From positions 10,374 through 74,373 of the forward strand of contig DF240511.1 in assembly GCA_000507305.1 (NCBI GenBank): 64,000 nt of DNA, given 5' to 3'. A model generated the notes under the pieces. The model saw only the letters and a list, made by a program, of their open reading frames with translations, did not search any database and had not been told where the DNA came from. The DNA is from Breviolum minutum Mf 1.05b.01 (lineage: Eukaryota; Sar; Dinophyceae; Suessiales; Symbiodiniaceae). The position numbers were made by a program, and so were the translations under genes. Positions 35,901 through 44,910 of this stretch are shown in pieces. How positions within the stretch are numbered: the stretch's first letter is position 1; each line of letters opens with the position of its first letter.

Positions 35901-37848
35901 TTGACAGTCTGACGAAGGCCTCCTGCGCTAACCTTCGGAACTCTAACAGTCTCTCATGCTCGTCGGTCATGTTCTGAACCTGCAGCGCTGGATCCAAAGA
36001 CTCATCACTCATGAGGGATCCGGGAACCCTTGGCCATTGACCAATTTGTCGCTGCACCGGACTGTAGCCAGACCTGTTGGAGAAACGGTTCTTAGCACAC
36101 TCGCACTCCTGAACCAGCAAGCGAAGCTCATCCAAGGTCTCTGGTCTAGCAGTGTCTCTGGCCTTCTCGACCATCTCTTTCAGCAAGCCGCCGTGACGCT
36201 CCACCTTTCCTTGCTGCCACGGCGCCCTCGCCGCAGCTCTGAAAACAAGGGTGCCGTGCTGGGCAGACCATTGAGTAAAATCTCCTCTGAATTCTCTGCC
36301 CTCATCAATTGAAATGTACTGCGGCACTCCAAAGACTCGGCACCACGTAGCCCAGAACGCTCTCCAGATGACGTTTGGCTCCTTGCTGGGCAACAGCTCT
36401 GCAACCTGGTAGTTTGTCCCCAGGTCTATCACGTTCAACACTGGCACTGAACGGTGGTTCTCATGATCGGGAATGTAAAAGAGATCTATGCCAACTGCTA
36501 CCCCAGGACGATAACACTTGGGCACCACTGCTGGACGTGGGGCTTTTGGCAGTGCATGAGCCTGGCAGGTGGAGCACTTGAACTCCTTGATGGTCCACCT
36601 TACCACTTCCTCTCGCACTCTTCCTGCTCTCAGGAACCGGACAAAGCTGTCCAAAGACGGATGGCCCAAGTTCTTGTGCATCTTCTCAATCTTGGCCTTG
36701 TCCTCGCTCGTCACTGCAGCCTGAATCCTCTGTTGCTCCTCTTCTTGCTGCCTCCTCTCTTCTGCCCGATTTCTCCTCACTTCTTCTACTTCCTCAGGAA
36801 TAATGTCTTCCCAGACATCCAGACTGTCATCCTCATCTACAACAGCCGGGGCTGAAAAGTTACTCACCTTCACTTCGGCAATCTCCTCTGCTTCAAAGGT
36901 GAGTACATAGTTACCGTACTTCTCCTGCAGGTGACGTCTCAAGCCATTGACGATGGCTTTGCAAACAGAGGGCGGATACACCGCCGCCAATGCTGCACCT
37001 CCTCCAGTCAAGTGCTCGTGTACATGATCACCTGAGCATCTCTTTTGAAGTCTCCTGGCAATGTGGTCAGAGTTGGTCAGCCACATAGTTGTCTTCTTGT
37101 TCAACTCTTTCCCTCTCACTCTCATTCCATAGGCGCACATGTCGGAGATGCAAGCCTGCACCCCGGGCAACTGACGAAGCTCGCTCATCACTTCCTCCTT
37201 CCACGCCTTCGAAGTGAAGGGATGCTCGAATAAGAACAGCTTGCCTCGACCATATTGCCAACGAGCCACCTCAGCCGAGACATTGACGTGATGTAGCCCA
37301 TCACCAACCAAGACTGCAACCCTCTCTGGTGACATCTTGGGATAGTTCAAGCCCTGCAGCAACGAAAAAGGTGTGCAGGGAGGACACAACACCACAAGCT
37401 CCGGATCGTCCTCCTCAAGCTCTTTCCACATCCTCGCCAAATCTGCTGTGTCCTTCAGGTCAAAGCCGGTCTTAACATCGTAAGACCCACCTCCTTGGAG
37501 CCCTTGTCTCTCAGCCTCCTTGACGATCCTCGGAGGGCTATATACTTCTGATACGGCCACTGGAAAGGACTCCTCCTCCTTCCCGACCGCATGCAAACTC
37601 TTCCTCAGCTGCTTCTTCAATTTCTTAGACAGAGCTATCTCCTCACTGTCCTCATACAGATCCTCCATGGCGGTCTTCCTCGACTGCCTCACTTCCACCA
37701 CACACTCTCCTCCAGACTGCAACTCCTCAAGCTCCTCTGCTTCAAACCACTTTTCTCTCTCTTGCACATATACCTTGGCGACCTCAAAGTGACCAAGGCT
37801 CCTCAAGCTCCTCACCTTCTCTTCCAAATCATCTCCCACAAGCCTCAC
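32992..37848 (-). CDS. copia Pol: MTase-like domain, integrase, reverse transcriptase, RNase H
   Basis: 1618 codons from a nominal GTG. The frame is open upstream to about 37985, so this is a continuation, not a true start. Residues 102-260: methyltransferase-like domain (YSPPRIV, YDVKTGFDL, VVLCPPCTPFS, LFEHP, DMCAYGM, TTMWL). 391-428: integrase zinc site H-x4-H-x28-C-x2-C. 455, 515, 550: D, D, E of the integrase core with D-x34-E spacing. 780-900: acidic linker. 1117-1300: reverse transcriptase with D1161 and VDD at 1253-1255. 1411, 1464, 1524: D, E, D of RNase H. 1565-1577: VDHMHMPADCLTK tail typical of copia RNase H. All catalytic residues look present, so the enzyme could be functional. 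Confidence 0.95.
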   Translation of the reverse strand: MRLVGDDLEEKVRSLRSLGHFEVAKVYVQEREKWFEAEELEELQSGGECVVEVRQSRKTAMEDLYEDSEEIALSKKLKKQLRKSLHAVGKEEESFPVAVSEVYSPPRIVKEAERQGLQGGGSYDVKTGFDLKDTADLARMWKELEEDDPELVVLCPPCTPFSLLQGLNYPKMSPERVAVLVGDGLHHVNVSAEVARWQYGRGKLFLFEHPFTSKAWKEEVMSELRQLPGVQACISDMCAYGMRVRGKELNKKTTMWLTNSDHIARRLQKRCSGDHVHEHLTGGGAALAAVYPPSVCKAIVNGLRRHLQEKYGNYVLTFEAEEIAEVKVSNFSAPAVVDEDDSLDVWEDIIPEEVEEVRRNRAEERRQQEEEQQRIQAAVTSEDKAKIEKMHKNLGHPSLDSFVRFLRAGRVREEVVRWTIKEFKCSTCQAHALPKAPRPAVVPKCYRPGVAVGIDLFYIPDHENHRSVPVLNVIDLGTNYQVAELLPSKEPNVIWRAFWATWCRVFGVPQYISIDEGREFRGDFTQWSAQHGTLVFRAAARAPWQQGKVERHGGLLKEMVEKARDTARPETLDELRLLVQECECAKNRFSNRSGYSPVQRQIGQWPRVPGSLMSDESLDPALQVQNMTDEHERLLEFRRLAQEAFVRLSSKEAAARSLKARSRLQRMFKAGDVVYVYRVLRKRKTVRGHEAGAARGYGVGQRASWVGPGHVLAMEGSVVWVNMFGELWRASIEQTRDATTEEKLGVEVVAEDFSEMQERLKRGSHRAGYRDVTADTPAEEAVEIRGEDEVRREGEERGRPRPRVEAEGEQGFLDDEESDGPTPSIAPMEEGEGTEAVRRMSRHSTAEPEAEVVEPSIADEQESIREALDEAAQQSMEESTAANQVLDGVSPDYAAIRRNVRTRWERRPEEPYFAEYFFQNEEEDAEREEEVKEPTQDYWVYDYHRGVLQRHHVHWRRALFNPSTAETSPIPLRAIKKNRLTTWVRSDGEVEEKRDEWSLFTRREERLEWWKGITEFKIDEHFLQSGPGPGKKKRGEGEVFPHEIPAEEWPAWVEQDTEEFGKIVKSGGLRVLSVEESREVKKSLKEQGKLNRILPSRMVRRYKPGDGPGAPRSRKSRFCIRGDRDPDAAFLSRFAPTVTTSNLQVLLQAAVNKGYRGVVGDLKSAFTQSLPLVREEGPLYCRSCDGSMPGLEEEQIAEIKLGCYGLCDAPLHWRKTLTQYLTKELGYKQSNLDPCTYLLQDQERLHGMVAVEVDDLLMFGDEEHEKKMKQLQERFVFGKLEPINEDGVSFNGRRLRQFGPTIFIDMQAFVEERMELVELTKDRLKQRGEKLNEDEVSLVRRACGSLNWAGREGRPDAAAAASMFSSQLTEMKVENVIELNKSLSRIKQSSDLALQIQPIQEDRLRWGVITDASWGNARGGKTQGGHLLVVFDQAMLDGETAVCNLLHWKSGKLQRTVNSTLAAETQALARGVGDLLWMLVMYMEITDPSFQLREWRKHVKKRGYTAFTKSDEKEELAGALAIVDAKSLYDLLAYETTGGTDRRTALDIQVLREELAELEGKIRWVDHMHMPADCLTKKQGKCEALEKLLRTGRFGITAESITLGSRLSERQQNGYNRR

Positions 37849-40415
37849 ATGCGTCGAGTTGCAGATCGGCTCAAAGGGGACTTGCTTCGAGTCGGCGTCA
37901 GGCTCCTCTCCTTGAAAATCGGCTTCCTCACCTTGGCAACCGACGACGACGACAGATGGGTCCTGCAGTCCGTGACACCTCTCTCAGCTCCATCCTCAGT
38001 TGCTTGGCCTCCTGAAGCGGCACCTGTCCTCTCGATGCTTCTTCCATCTCCTTCTTCAGCCTGCTCCTCTCGGTTGCGTACGCACGATTCTCGCTCAGCA
38101 ACCGTGCTCTCTCTGGCTGCAGCTTCTGGATCAGTTCCTCTCTGATCTCTCTCTCCATCTGCTCCCTCAACTCCTTCTCTCCCACATTCATCATAGTCGA
38201 AGGGCTTGATGTCGTTGCCTTCGCTCGGCTCTTCCTGCTTGGCTCCCTCACATAGTCCGGCGGCGCCGGCCAACGGCTGTGACACATGCGGCAGATCACC
38301 CATGAGCCATGCTGGTTTCCTCCCATTGCAAGCTTCTCCCCAGGGTGGCGACACTGATCCACCGTCACCTCGGCCGTGGTCTTGGAGTTCAGCCCTTTCA
38401 TCTTGGCAGCGCTTTGCACGTACCCTGCCAACTGCTCTGACGACAACTGAAAAGGCTGAGGCTTTGTCGAAGCCGGTGGAAGCCATGAGTTCACCGACTC
38501 TTCCAATCCAACCGCCTTTTCCAACATGAACACCTTGTCCAACAGTTGCCTCCAATGCGCAAGAGCTCTCTTGGTATGAGGAGGCACTCGCACCGCAGCG
38601 GCTTGTGGCATCGGCGCATCGCCCGGCTGGCGATTGAAGGCTTGCCGGAAAGCTGCTAAGCGATCCATGTTGGAGACTCGAAGCGGGACAACTCAGGGGC
38701 GTGACGAACATCGCACAGTTGAGATCTGAGCCCGGTGCACATCGGAAATCGCACTCACGATAACTCAAAGCTTGAAAATGCATTCTCTCTCCGTCAACAT
38801 CAATCACCGCTCTCAAATTCTTCAACAACTTCACAGGCAAGAGCAAAGGGACATCACTATCGACTACTGTTGCTTCCAAAATGCCAGTCGAACCCGCTAA
38901 ACCAACTGGAATTGCTGCTGTGCCAATGACTTTTGCAGGACCTCCTACACCATGAGCTCTAGCCTTCTTATCTGTCCAAACCACCTTCAATCCTCTGCAC
39001 TCAAGCTGTTGTTTTAGACGATTGAGAGCTGCACGACCTACAAGGCCGTCTTGGGCCGCAGTATCCACTACTGCTGAAGTCGGGCTGGTGGTCAAGCCGA
39101 CAAAGAAGTAATTGCATCCATCTGAGCACTTTTCTGCCCAACTTCGGTCAAAAAGACCAAACCATAAACCTTGGCCCTTCAAGTGTTGATGGAGACGAGT
39201 TTCATCCTGCCCAAACGAAACTACATTCCTTTCACTTGATCCCCTCCAAGGCTCGGTGTGAAAACCCCCACACCAACTAACAAAACTTTCATTCTCAACT
39301 TCTTGCGAGACACCTTGTGCATCAGCAGCCACATACCAACTCTGGCTCTGGCCACTAGTTGTAGAAGGCTTCGATGACGCCATAGATGCCGCCTTGGAAG
39401 AAGCTGCACTGCTCTGCTGCTGCTGAAACTGACGTCCTCGTTGGTCTGGTGGATTCTGGCACTCCTTAGCCCAGTGCCCAATAGTGCCGCAACGGCTGCA
39501 CCTCGTTCTCAGTTTCAGCTGCTCAATGTGCACCTTCTTCTTGTTCCGGAAATAGTCTTGGCCCTTGGAGCCCCTTCCATGCCCTTTCCAAAACTGACGA
39601 CCTTTCTGAGTGCTCTGAATCGCCTTCCGAACTTCTTGATAAGTGGCAAGCACCACCTGAAGTTCATCTTCCTCAAAGATCTTGTCCAGGTCGCCCTCTT
39701 CCAAGTAGATCCATTGGTCTTCGCCAGGACCATCATAGCCGCCACCCGCATTCAGGTAGACCTCATCTTCCACCTGATTCGAGTGCTCATCATCTTCGGC
39801 TTCCTGAACAAAGGCTCCTGCACTCTTATTCTTTCCATCTGCTAACACCTTGTCCAGCTTGCGTAGACAAGAAATCACAGTCTTCTTGTCATACTTGCCT
39901 TGCGCCCACGCTCCGAACCGGAGCTCTTGGCCCTCAGTGAGGCCAGCCTGCCTGTAGAGAACATAGCCGACGGCATTGTCGGGAAGGGTCACTCCTTCTT
40001 TGCTCAAAAGAAAGAAAGCTCTCTCGGCTCTGATCAGGTACTCCTGCATGTTCTCCTTGTGGGACCTGGCCGGTCCATAGATTGCCTTCTCAAAGGCCCG
40101 AGGCAAAGACACCTCCAAGTGTGGCGCGAACTGTTCGCGCAGGCAACCAAGGATGTTCTTCACACCGTCCTTGTGTGCCACCTGCTCAAACTCCAGAGCA
40201 TCGACAGCTGCACGGGCCACACCCGTCAATCCACGGAGCAGACGCACTCCTCTCTTGACTTCTTCAACCTCAGTCTCAAACTCCCAATATTTCACGTTCT
40301 TCTCATAGACGGGGAAGTTCACTATGGGTTCCAACCCATCCCAAGCAGGCGGCTGTGGTTCGCGACCTCCCGTGTAGGGCACAGGCGCAACGGCTTGCGG
40401 ATCACTCAAATCCAT
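37845..40415 (-). CDS. copia Gag with zinc knuckle and aspartic protease
   Basis: The open frame reaches into the LTR (40484). The Met at 40415, just after the primer-binding site, is the likely start (MDLSDPQAV). Numbering from 40484: residues 45-215 resemble the helical Gag of copia elements (YWEFETEV, FEKAIYGPARSHKENMQEYL); 329-342 form a CCHC zinc knuckle (CSRCGTIGHWAKEC); 472-580 form a retropepsin-like domain with VVDTAAQDG as active site (D474; DTA where DSG or DTG is usual) and VPLLLPVKLLKNLRAVID as the later strand. After about residue 597 the frame runs on to 37845 as low-complexity Ser/Arg/Gly sequence that overlaps a better frame, so Gag-protease probably ends functionally near 38690. 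Gag packages RNA; the protease matures the polyprotein. Confidence 0.9.
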   Translation of the reverse strand: MDLSDPQAVAPVPYTGGREPQPPAWDGLEPIVNFPVYEKNVKYWEFETEVEEVKRGVRLLRGLTGVARAAVDALEFEQVAHKDGVKNILGCLREQFAPHLEVSLPRAFEKAIYGPARSHKENMQEYLIRAERAFFLLSKEGVTLPDNAVGYVLYRQAGLTEGQELRFGAWAQGKYDKKTVISCLRKLDKVLADGKNKSAGAFVQEAEDDEHSNQVEDEVYLNAGGGYDGPGEDQWIYLEEGDLDKIFEEDELQVVLATYQEVRKAIQSTQKGRQFWKGHGRGSKGQDYFRNKKKVHIEQLKLRTRCSRCGTIGHWAKECQNPPDQRGRQFQQQQSSAASSKAASMASSKPSTTSGQSQSWYVAADAQGVSQEVENESFVSWCGGFHTEPWRGSSERNVVSFGQDETRLHQHLKGQGLWFGLFDRSWAEKCSDGCNYFFVGLTTSPTSAVVDTAAQDGLVGRAALNRLKQQLECRGLKVVWTDKKARAHGVGGPAKVIGTAAIPVGLAGSTGILEATVVDSDVPLLLPVKLLKNLRAVIDVDGERMHFQALSYRECDFRCAPGSDLNCAMFVTPLSCPASSLQHGSLSSFPASLQSPAGRCADATSRCGASASSYQESSCALEATVGQGVHVGKGGWIGRVGELMASTGFDKASAFSVVVRAVGRVRAKRCQDERAELQDHGRGDGGSVSPPWGEACNGRKPAWLMGDLPHVSQPLAGAAGLCEGAKQEEPSEGNDIKPFDYDECGREGVEGADGERDQRGTDPEAAARESTVAERESCVRNREEQAEEGDGRSIERTGAASGGQATEDGAERGVTDCRTHLSSSSVAKVRKPIFKERSLTPTRSKSPLSRSATRRM
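37928..38668 (-). CDS. 246-codon frame between gag-protease and pol, zinc-site plus coiled coil
   Basis: Opens with ATG in a third frame, +1 relative to gag, and pol is +1 again relative to it. It starts MDRLAAFRQAFNRQPG. Residues 106-129 hold C-x-H-x17-C-x2-C (CRH, then CRMC), a plausible metal site. Residues 163-232 are charged and helical (KELREQMEREIREELIQKL), like a coiled coil. The gag frame over the same DNA gives Ser/Arg/Gly-rich, low-quality peptide, so I judge this frame to be the real one here. An in-frame TGA lies about 30 nt upstream of the ATG, so it is reached by reinitiation or a frameshift. No known family; a nucleic-acid or particle-assembly role is a guess. Confidence 0.65.
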   Translation of the reverse strand: MDRLAAFRQAFNRQPGDAPMPQAAAVRVPPHTKRALAHWRQLLDKVFMLEKAVGLEESVNSWLPPASTKPQPFQLSSEQLAGYVQSAAKMKGLNSKTTAEVTVDQCRHPGEKLAMGGNQHGSWVICRMCHSRWPAPPDYVREPSRKSRAKATTSSPSTMMNVGEKELREQMEREIREELIQKLQPERARLLSENRAYATERSRLKKEMEEASRGQVPLQEAKQLRMELREVSRTAGPICRRRRLPR

Positions 40416-40416
40416 G

Positions 40417-40428
40417 GCTCCGCTACCA
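40417..40428 (-). promoter_or_regulatory. primer-binding site
   Basis: On the coding strand TGGTAGCGGAGC lies one base after the 5' LTR. It resembles the initiator-tRNA(Met)-complementary site of copia elements (TGGTATCAGAGC in plants). Confidence 0.7.
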
Positions 40429-40430
40429 CT

Positions 40431-40588
40431 GAAGGACCAATCGGCGATAGCAGATGTTTTCCCGCATGGAACAAAGGGGCTCACTTAGGCCAGTACTGTG
40501 CCAAAAAGGCTTCCGATGCTCATCCATGAGCTCTGCACATGAAAACACTTGCATGTCATTTCGGTCAATACAGCTGTCAGTTTCACAG
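40431..40588 (-). repeat. 5' LTR of the copia element
   Basis: 158 bp identical to 32797-32954. It should hold the promoter and transcription start. The gag frame is open through part of it. Confidence 0.95.
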
Positions 40589-41037
40589 GTCTATGTATAT
40601 GTAGAGGGTGCCAATAAAGGGATTTATGGTTTATGGGTTTATGGGCACTATTTTCCAGTTCGATCATTGTTCGAGGACTGGTGCTGACACACTGCAGTGC
40701 AAACACATACAACGCGCCTCAAAGTCTCCAAGATAACTATTGAAAATAACCTCTCAAACTAATGCATGAAAGAAGCCAGACATGCTGGAAGGTCGGAATC
40801 CCAGGCGCGATTCCCTCTCATGTTCTCAATCATCTCTTGGCCACCTGACCCCTTCAAGTGGACCAGAGCCGAATCCAGCGATGTTTTCATTTAGCAATTT
40901 TTTCGAACCAGTCGGGCAAGAAATGGAAAGCTAGAGCGATTGAAGTGTAAAGGAGGATAACGAGTGGGGCTAGGCAAAGTAGCATGCAACGCAAAGCAGT
41001 TACACCAGTAACCTGGTTGCACCACAAGGATTGAACA
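40589..41037. other. no recognisable gene
   Basis: Flank of the LTR element. Contains small TTTATGG repeats at 40620-40645 and nothing else of note. Confidence 0.5.
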
Positions 41038-41400
41038 TTGGAGGACTTTTACACCAGAAGCTTTTGGTACGGCGGCATGATTTTTCACCAGAAGCCCTTT
41101 TGCACCACCAACACTTTTACACGAAGAGACAAAAGCCTTTTGCACCAGAAACCTTTTTCACCAGAAACATTCTACACCAGCTTTTATCTCACCCCACAAA
41201 GCTTTGATACCAGAGGACTTTACACCAGAAGCCGTTACCCCACATGCCTTTACACCACAAGCCGTTCACGCCAGTAGCCTTTTGCACCAGAAGCCTTTTA
41301 CACCAGAAGCCTTTTCAAAGCAAAAGGCTTTAACGCTTTCACACCTCCAGCTCTTTTACACCAGAAGCAATTTCCCGGAAATTTTTACACCAAAAGCACA
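41038..41400. repeat. degenerate ~16-bp repeat, TTTTACACCAGAAGCC
   Basis: More than 15 variants of TTTTACACCAGAAGCC (also TTTGCACCAGAAGCC and TTTACACCACAAGCC) in irregular tandem. The plus strand reads Thr-Pro-Glu-Ala-Phe in one frame. Probably an old minisatellite. Confidence 0.85.
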
Positions 41401-43700
41401 TTGCTCCCCAGGCCTATTCCAGTTGTATATGTATCCAAAACAACTGTGATTTATGTTGTCTTCTGATGCTTCTGTTATAGTTCTTCCACTGCAGATTCCA
41501 CAAACAGCGCAAATATGTTTCTAGCGGATGCCCCAAAAAGGATTCCGCAAATATTATTATGCACCTCTCCCTTCGATTCACGTGCCCACACAGCCAAATA
41601 AAACTGGAATTCTATGCAACAAACACGTGTTTTCCGGGACTGACCCCTGATTGGGTGGACAACAATTTAAAGCGCCACTGCTCTTTTCATCCGAAGGTCC
41701 GAATGCTTAAAAGTCGCTCGCCCGAATCCCCCCGTTTAGCAGCAACTCCTGTCACCAAGTAGCAAGGCTGCTTCCCGTCGCGCACCTTAGGTTGAAGAGC
41801 ATTTTGGACTGATTGCAGGTTGTGGCCTGGCCTCACTTCTGTGTTTATCAGTGTTTTTTAGCACCACCTGTAGTAATGAGGTATTCATGTTATGATTTCC
41901 ATCTCAATTTGCAGCGTCCTTGTTACATCTTGCTGTTTGTCTCCAGTATTGCCACCTGTAAGGTGATGCAACAAAGTGCAAGCTTCAGTCAGACAGTGCA
42001 CTTGAAAAGACAGAGGGCATGCAGCTCAGTGTATAACGAGGTTTGCAGTCGTCATCAACAACTTGTACATAGAAGATTGTCCTGCTGCTTTTCATAGGAA
42101 ATATTTTGCGTCTCACAAAGTGAGACTCCTTTCGCAATGTTGCTCCACAGATTAAGAAAGAAACGCATTGGGGTATTCGGTATCGTTACTGCAAAGGCAT
42201 AGGGTACAGTACTACATCTCGAATCTGGAACCCTTTTATCAGACCTCTTAAATGGCCTCGTCTTAAGACTCTTGGAGTGAGCCCCTTTGCGACAGACGGG
42301 CGTTGAATGTTTGAGAACTGAAACGTTTGGAGCTCTGTCACATGCAAAGACAGATGTTCCTGTTCTTCAAAGATTTGCTAGAATTTCTGTCTCTCCACTT
42401 GGGCCAAATCCTTTTCGACAGTGGACTTTGTTTGTGCCATTGGTGTTTATGACTTTGTTCAAGTAAACTGCCAGGAGTTCACGCAGCTTGTGGAACGAAC
42501 TTTGCAGGCAGGAGAGCTTTTGATGCAAAGAACCGATATCAGAAACTACGAAAGGCAGATCAACTTGTCAAATTCGGGGCTGAACCTGCCAATGTCATAG
42601 TCCCACGGTCCCTACCAGCTTGGGCCCATGTCCGAAAGCTGACCCTGAAGCAATGTTTACTCAACAGCCGTAATAGAAAGCCCGAGAGCAAGGATTTCTT
42701 TCTGTCGGTTTGAGCTGAAGGGTTTTTGACTTTGCAAGCGGAGAAATCGGTGGCATTGGCCAACACGAACATTCTCGTTTTTGAAATCATAAATAGTTCA
42801 GCCATAGAAGGAGATAGTTTTGATATATACATATAACTATGTATGAATATTAAATGTTTTCATATTTTAATGAACATCTTGGGTGCGCCGACTCCCTGCA
42901 GTTCTCTTGAATGAGTCAAAACCAAGGCTTATGTGTGTTGCACTCAAGAATGCCCATGCAATGAATTTGCCGAACTCACCAGGTTGAGCTCACTGCGGAG
43001 GACGGGATCACCCCTAGACAGGCGATTCAGTTCGCAAATGCCACACAATGCAATTACCAAAACAAAGCCCACTTTGTCTTGCTTTTGGTGACGGTGCCTT
43101 GATGTCATTTGGCTGGGTCAGGCATTTTCTTTTACATTCGGTTTTCATTTTGATGGACAGTTGTTTGAGGGTACTGGGAAGGGCAGTTGGCAGGGCAACT
43201 AATGCGCATTTAGAAGAGCGTTTTATCCTTGCTTTCTAGAAAGACTGCGCCCCTGGGTTGCTTGTTGCCACTTTCTGACCGCGTCTGACAAGAATGCCTA
43301 ACATGACTTTCTGAACCTAAAAAGACTGGGTGGAGGATCACCCAGGAAAATCAGACATCTACGCAGCAAAACAGCAACAAGATCGAGGCCGTATATTTCC
43401 CTCGGGCAGCTCAATGCGCTGTGACATGTTCAAAACGATTCATGCCCACATTAATTTGTGTTCATAGCGTCAAGTCACGTGATCTCGGGCGCGCTCCCCC
43501 GGGGAAGGGTTCGGTGGATTATGTATAACAAGGAACAGAGATGGGGTTGGGGTGTTTTCAGACAAACGAAAGGCTGTGAGAAGCGACAATCCTCCAACTA
43601 CAGGGCAAAACTTAAAGTACCTTTTCAAAACGTGCTGGTGCCGACAGTTTGAGTACCGAGGAGCCGTTGCTTTGATTTGGGCCTTGACAAATCAAATTGC
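41401..43700. other. no recognisable gene
   Basis: Short ORFs without motifs. A short plus-strand frame after a possible acceptor at about 42471 (EFTQLVERTLQAGELLMQ) looks exon-like but is too short to call. Confidence 0.4.
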
Positions 43701-43710
43701 TTTCGTTCCA

Positions 43711-44030
43711 GGAGCTGGACCGTTATTGGCAGGACGAGCCACCGGACTTGGATTCGACGTCACCAAAAGAATCGAGTTCGGTTTGGAACGAGATGCAGTC
43801 ATCACCTTTAACCTTTGAAATGTCACAGTGCAATCATCAATTTTTATAGGCAAAGTTTTGATAGTTACCATTGTTCGCAAATGCTATTCAGTCCTCTTCA
43901 GCTTTGAATCGTTTGAAGGACATTTGCCCTGACAACGGACCGCAACGAGTCAGCTTTGAAGAGTGCCTTGGAGCTGAAAGTAGATTGTCAGGCATAGTGG
44001 CAAAGCGGAAGGACCTGAAGGATGGCTAGT
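43711..44030 (+). CDS. two candidate short exons, unknown protein
   Basis: After a pyrimidine-AG (CGTTCCAG) at about 43711, one frame reads ELDRYWQDEPPDLDSTSPKE. It is acidic and Ser/Pro-rich and continues for about 45 codons. After another acceptor-like CCTCTTCAG at about 43902, a second frame reads LNRLKDICPDNGPQRVSFEE and continues to a TAG near 44030. Both have protein-like composition unlike surrounding DNA. No family is recognised, and the join between them is not proven. They lie on the same strand as the gene at 46335 but 2.3 kb upstream. Confidence 0.3.
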
Positions 44031-44687
44031 TTAAAATGGTTTCTGCAATTCTTGCTTTGAACCGTGAGTGAAACAGGCTGTAGTAGCGCAATGTGAGTTT
44101 TCTTGCTGTTTTAGGATGATGAATTTATGACCAAAAACGAACAAGGGGATGATAAAGTTGGCACAGCAAAACAAGTGCAGATGACATTTGTGACATTGAT
44201 CACGCTAGCGGTCTATCCGTCTATCTTTGTGAATCCTGAGGTGGTTTGGATGGGTGCGCCAAATCCTCGATTTTGGGGAGCCATGACAAGCCTTCAGGGC
44301 CTTCAGATTCAATATAGCTTTCTGATGCTTTCTGTTTCAGCATTTTCACCCTCAGAACTGGCATGGGTTAGTTGGCTATCAAGAACTCTGTGAGGTCGGA
44401 ACTATTTGCCCTTCCAGGAGCTAACGGTTGAGGCCCCGGTCCCTGAGAGTTACGAATTGGTGACTAGTCCGGTCCTTGGCGACAAGGTTCAGTAGGTTCA
44501 GTGTTCAGCCGCTCAAGCAATGGAAAGTAAAGTGTGCTACGGCATGCTACAGCCGGAAATTGACATCGCATCGCGTGGTAAATCTCCATTTCAGCAGGTT
44601 TTGGGGGTGGTAGTCATGTATATCAAGTCCTCCCATCCTCCCTTCCCTTGTTGTGCACCTGGTGTTATTCATAGTCGTGATCGTAAG

Positions 44688-44734
44688 CACCATCACCATC
44701 AACACCATCGCCATCATCATCATCATCATCATCG

Positions 44735-44820
<86 letters not shown>

Positions 44821-44910
44821 TACAGCATCCTTAACATTAACAGCATCATAAGCAGCTACAGCATCATTAACACCAACAGCATCATTGACACCTACAGCAT
44901 CAGGGCGTGG
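44688..44910. repeat. (CAT)n microsatellite with CAGCATCATTAACAC tail
   Basis: Nearly perfect (CAT)n from about 44710 to 44820, followed by degenerate AGCATCATTAACACC units to about 44910. Confidence 0.95.

Larger units (their letters stand above)
32797..40588 (-). mobile_element. Ty1/copia-type LTR retrotransposon, nearly intact
   Basis: About 7.8 kb bounded by two identical 158-bp direct repeats. On the minus strand the order is 5' LTR, primer-binding site, gag with zinc knuckle and protease, a 246-codon frame, and pol with a methyltransferase-like domain, integrase, reverse transcriptase and RNase H, then the 3' LTR. Integrase before RT is the copia order. It is very compact: 14 nt from LTR end to the gag ATG, and 37 nt from the pol stop to the 3' LTR. 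Identical LTRs imply recent insertion. No matching target-site duplication is visible: AAGTG on the left and GTCTA on the right. Confidence 0.95.

Noticed and set aside
33707..38145. Several plus-strand ORFs of 100-200 codons within the copia element
   Set aside because: Antisense shadows of pol and gag.
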